From Sporisorium sorghi (Eukaryota > Basidiomycota > Ustilaginomycetes > Ustilaginales > Ustilaginaceae), in assembly GCA_023212695.1 (NCBI GenBank), contig JALCCG010000139.1, forward strand, positions 1 through 56,669: a stretch of DNA of 56,669 nucleotides, written 5' to 3'. Below the pieces are notes generated by a model. It was not told the origin of the DNA. It ran no database searches and was given only the letters and a program-made list of their open reading frames with translations. A program made the translations under genes and the position numbers. How positions within the stretch are numbered: position 1 is the stretch's first letter; each line of letters starts with the position of its first letter. Positions 54,486-56,669 of this stretch are shown here, piece by piece.

Positions 54486-56669
54486 ATGGCGACTCCGCAC
54501 GTCCTCTACTATTGCCCCTGCAACCAGGCCCACAGCCACGCCAACACTCCATCGACCTCTTCGTCGCTGACATCGCCGCCGGCGGGCTTGCCTGCCTATT
54601 CGCCCGCTTCACGATATGCCTTTCATCCACTCGATACCCTCTACTTTTGCGACGAATGCGACCAGATCAGATGCAATCGATGCGTCACCGTCGATATCGC
54701 CAGCTACTACTGCCCCAACTGCCTTTTCGAGGTACCGGGTGCCAGTGTCAAGGCTGAAAAGAACCGCTGCGCACGAAACTGTTTCGAATGCCCTTGCTGC
54801 CAACATACCCTCTCGGTCGTAGCCAGCGACCTCAACTCACAGGCAGCTCGCAGTCTCGATCCCGCTGATCCCGCGGCCAGCCAAGGCGAACCTCCATACT
54901 ATCTCGCCTGCTCATTCTGCCGCTGGGACTCCAAATCCGTCGGTCTCATCTTCGAAAAGCCTACAGGACTCAGCTTGCAGCTCCAACGCAGCGAGGATGG
55001 CGCGCCAGATGTACACGAATTCGAACGTCTCAAGGACCACTTTGACCCTTACCTCAAGGCGCAAACCCAAGCAGCCATCACCTCGGCTGCCGTCGGTTCC
55101 GGCAGCTCCTCCCGTTCTCGCTCGTTGCCCACTTCGACGGCCTCTGCAGCGATAGCTTCATCCTCCACCGCATCTGCTTCCGGTCGAAGCGCAAGGGCCA
55201 CAGCCGCACGCAACGCTGCCCATGCTGCTCTGCAATCATCCAAGCTCGTCCGCGATTTGCCGCATCTGGCACACTCCAAGCATCTCGCCCCGAGCGGTCT
55301 TGCGAACTCAGCCCGCTCAGGGCCCATTGAGCCAGACGAGCTCAAGACCTACCGCGCCCTCAACCCGTGGCAGCCTCCCGCAGATGCTCGCAGCAGTTCA
55401 GACGGCCATGCCTCTACATCGATGGGTGTCGTGGCCAAACGCGAGAAACATCGAAGAGACTACATCGCCCGCTTGCAATCCGCTCCCAGCCAGCCTTTCG
55501 CATCGTTGGATGACAAGATCTCTTCGCTCGAACAGCGATGGTCCTCAGCTTCCATAGCAGATCAGCCGGTGCGCGCGGCCGAGCTGCGTCCAACCAGAGT
55601 AGCGCTCAAGTCAAAACTCTCAAAGAGGTGTCCCGCCTGTCGACATATCGTGATCAAGCCAGACATAAAAGCTGCCTCCAACCGCTTCAAGATCAAGCTC
55701 GTCGCCACCAACTTTCTGCCCGGGATCCAGGTCCGACTCGCCGACCAGCAGCCGTATCTCGATCCGCTCCGTTTCCGGCCCAGTGGCAGTCTCATGGGCG
55801 CAGGCACAGGCTCGGCAGCAAGCACTCTCAGGCGAAGGCCTCAATCCGTGCGCATCTCGGCAACAGATTCGGGTAATGCCGTCTCGTCTCAAGACATTGA
55901 CGTCAATAGACTCGTCGCCGGTCAAACCTACAGCTTCGAAATCGCCGTGTCGAATCCCTTGGACGATCCGGTGCAGGTCGACGTGAGCTTTGTGCGCTTC
56001 GCCGATCCTTCCGCTTCCCGAGGTACCACCAGGACAGCAGCGCTCGGTGAACTTCCTGCGGGCGTGCAGCCATTCCCAGAACCGAAGCACATTTTCTCTT
56101 CCAAGCCAACAGCCGATGTCTTGTCAGCACTTCCGACTGAGACCAGTGCTAGCACACAGCCACCTCCGACGACCAAAAGGCCTCGGCTCGGGTGGCAAGT
56201 ATACCCTTCGGCCACCAGCGTTCCACTAAACGCTTTCAACGAGGTCTGGGAGCTCGAAGACGCCGAAGATCTCTACGGCTCCAAGGTCGAGTCTGACGCG
56301 CAGCCTCAGTCTTCTTCCGATCTTGCGCAGAATCGTCACGCTGTCAAGACTGCATTCGTCAGCAGCGCCGATCGAGCTGGCGCGGTCTACGAATCGACGT
56401 GGGTGATCCAGGAGCAGGACGATGACGAGGATGATGACGAGGATGCTGAAGAAAGCAACGATGACGACGTGGCAGAGGTAGCGGAAGAGGACGAGCAAGG
56501 TGGAGAGACAACAGCCGGAGATCAGCAGCGACGTCAGGAACTGAAGAGCGCATCTCATCGCCGGCGTCGAACAGCACCTGGGACGCTGAGCAAAGGACGT
56601 CGATTGGACTACCGCTCCAGACTATCATCCAGCAGCACTGTACAGCGTAAACCGTTCGTCCAGAAAGGC
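54486..56669 (+). CDS. DCTN4: Dynactin subunit p62 (DCTN4), 3' end outside the window
   Basis: A component of the pointed-end complex of dynactin, the dynein activator. The ATG at 54486 starts MATPHVLYYCPC, and 728 codons run open to the window edge with no stop. Cys pairs fit the family zinc module: YYCPC, YFCDECDQIRCNRCV, YYCPNC, FECPCC, then ACSFCRWDS near residue 140. A second conserved block is RCPACRHIVIKPDIKAASNRFKIKLVATNFLPGIQVR at about residues 379-415. An immunoglobulin-like region follows (YSFEIAVSNPLDDPVQVDVSFVRFA). From about 640 the sequence is acidic and disordered, longer than in animal p62 (about 460 residues). No intron is seen so far. Confidence 0.88.
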   Translation, partial: MATPHVLYYCPCNQAHSHANTPSTSSSLTSPPAGLPAYSPASRYAFHPLDTLYFCDECDQIRCNRCVTVDIASYYCPNCLFEVPGASVKAEKNRCARNCFECPCCQHTLSVVASDLNSQAARSLDPADPAASQGEPPYYLACSFCRWDSKSVGLIFEKPTGLSLQLQRSEDGAPDVHEFERLKDHFDPYLKAQTQAAITSAAVGSGSSSRSRSLPTSTASAAIASSSTASASGRSARATAARNAAHAALQSSKLVRDLPHLAHSKHLAPSGLANSARSGPIEPDELKTYRALNPWQPPADARSSSDGHASTSMGVVAKREKHRRDYIARLQSAPSQPFASLDDKISSLEQRWSSASIADQPVRAAELRPTRVALKSKLSKRCPACRHIVIKPDIKAASNRFKIKLVATNFLPGIQVRLADQQPYLDPLRFRPSGSLMGAGTGSAASTLRRRPQSVRISATDSGNAVSSQDIDVNRLVAGQTYSFEIAVSNPLDDPVQVDVSFVRFADPSASRGTTRTAALGELPAGVQPFPEPKHIFSSKPTADVLSALPTETSASTQPPPTTKRPRLGWQVYPSATSVPLNAFNEVWELEDAEDLYGSKVESDAQPQSSSDLAQNRHAVKTAFVSSADRAGAVYESTWVIQEQDDDEDDDEDAEESNDDDVAEVAEEDEQGGETTAGDQQRRQELKSASHRRRRTAPGTLSKGRRLDYRSRLSSSSTVQRKPFVQKG

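Noticed and set aside
1..56669. tRNA, rRNA, CRISPR arrays, toxin or viral genes
   Set aside because: I looked for B-box-like GGTTCRA contexts, rRNA-like stretches and spaced repeats and found none that fit; nothing resembles a toxin or virus gene.

Overview
The window is nuclear DNA of a fungus. It is most likely a smut-type basidiomycete (Ustilaginomycetes, Ustilago/Sporisorium/Moesziomyces-like). The evidence is the compact gene layout, long and mostly intronless ORFs rich in Ser, Ala and Gln tracts, short GT-AG introns of about 75-120 bases, a C-terminal AKL peroxisomal signal and fungal-only families. No tRNA, rRNA, CRISPR or prokaryotic signal was found. The species call is an inference.

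Bases 1-6.4 kb are accessory, repeat-derived DNA. They hold a 70-base poly(A) tract, a broken TET/JBP-like 2-oxoglutarate dioxygenase gene with an in-frame 36-bp tandem repeat, a Cys-rich ORF with a duplicated zinc-binding unit, and two fragments of non-LTR (LINE, Tad1-like) retrotransposons lying tail to tail. One LINE protein ends in a PCNA-binding (PIP-box) motif.

From about 7 kb on, the DNA is gene-dense housekeeping sequence. In order: F-box protein (+), carnitine acetyltransferase with a mini-exon mitochondrial presequence (+), Pcs60-type acyl/oxalyl-CoA synthetase ending AKL (+), DNA polymerase delta catalytic subunit (-), HMG-box transcription factor (+), Zn2Cys6 transcription factor (-), HGH1 (-), BUD6 (+), an Oca/Siw14-family phosphatase-like protein lacking its catalytic Arg (-), BRL1/BRR6 (+), a three-exon small hydrophilic protein (-), a single ORF joining the mitochondrial calcium uniporter (MCU) to COQ2 (+), holocytochrome c synthase (-), a CaMKK/Sak1-Ssp1-type kinase (+), RSA3 (-), MCM2 (+), farnesyl diphosphate synthase ERG20 (-) with a MITE-like inverted repeat upstream, and a dynactin p62 gene running off the right end (+).

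Several neighbours share themes. CAT2 and PCS60 both act in peroxisomal/mitochondrial acyl-CoA metabolism. POL3 and MCM2 are replication genes whose upstream regions carry ACGCGT (MCB) sites. MCU-COQ2 and CYC3 are mitochondrial. ERG20 makes the isoprenoid precursor from which the COQ2 prenyl substrate is built.

The most striking observation is the MCU-COQ2 fusion at 36603-39761. It is one open frame with no Met between the two enzymes and a basic, acid-free, presequence-like segment with two R-x-[F/Y]-S sites at the junction. This suggests a mitochondrial precursor cut into two proteins after import. All calls come from reading the sequence; no database search was made.
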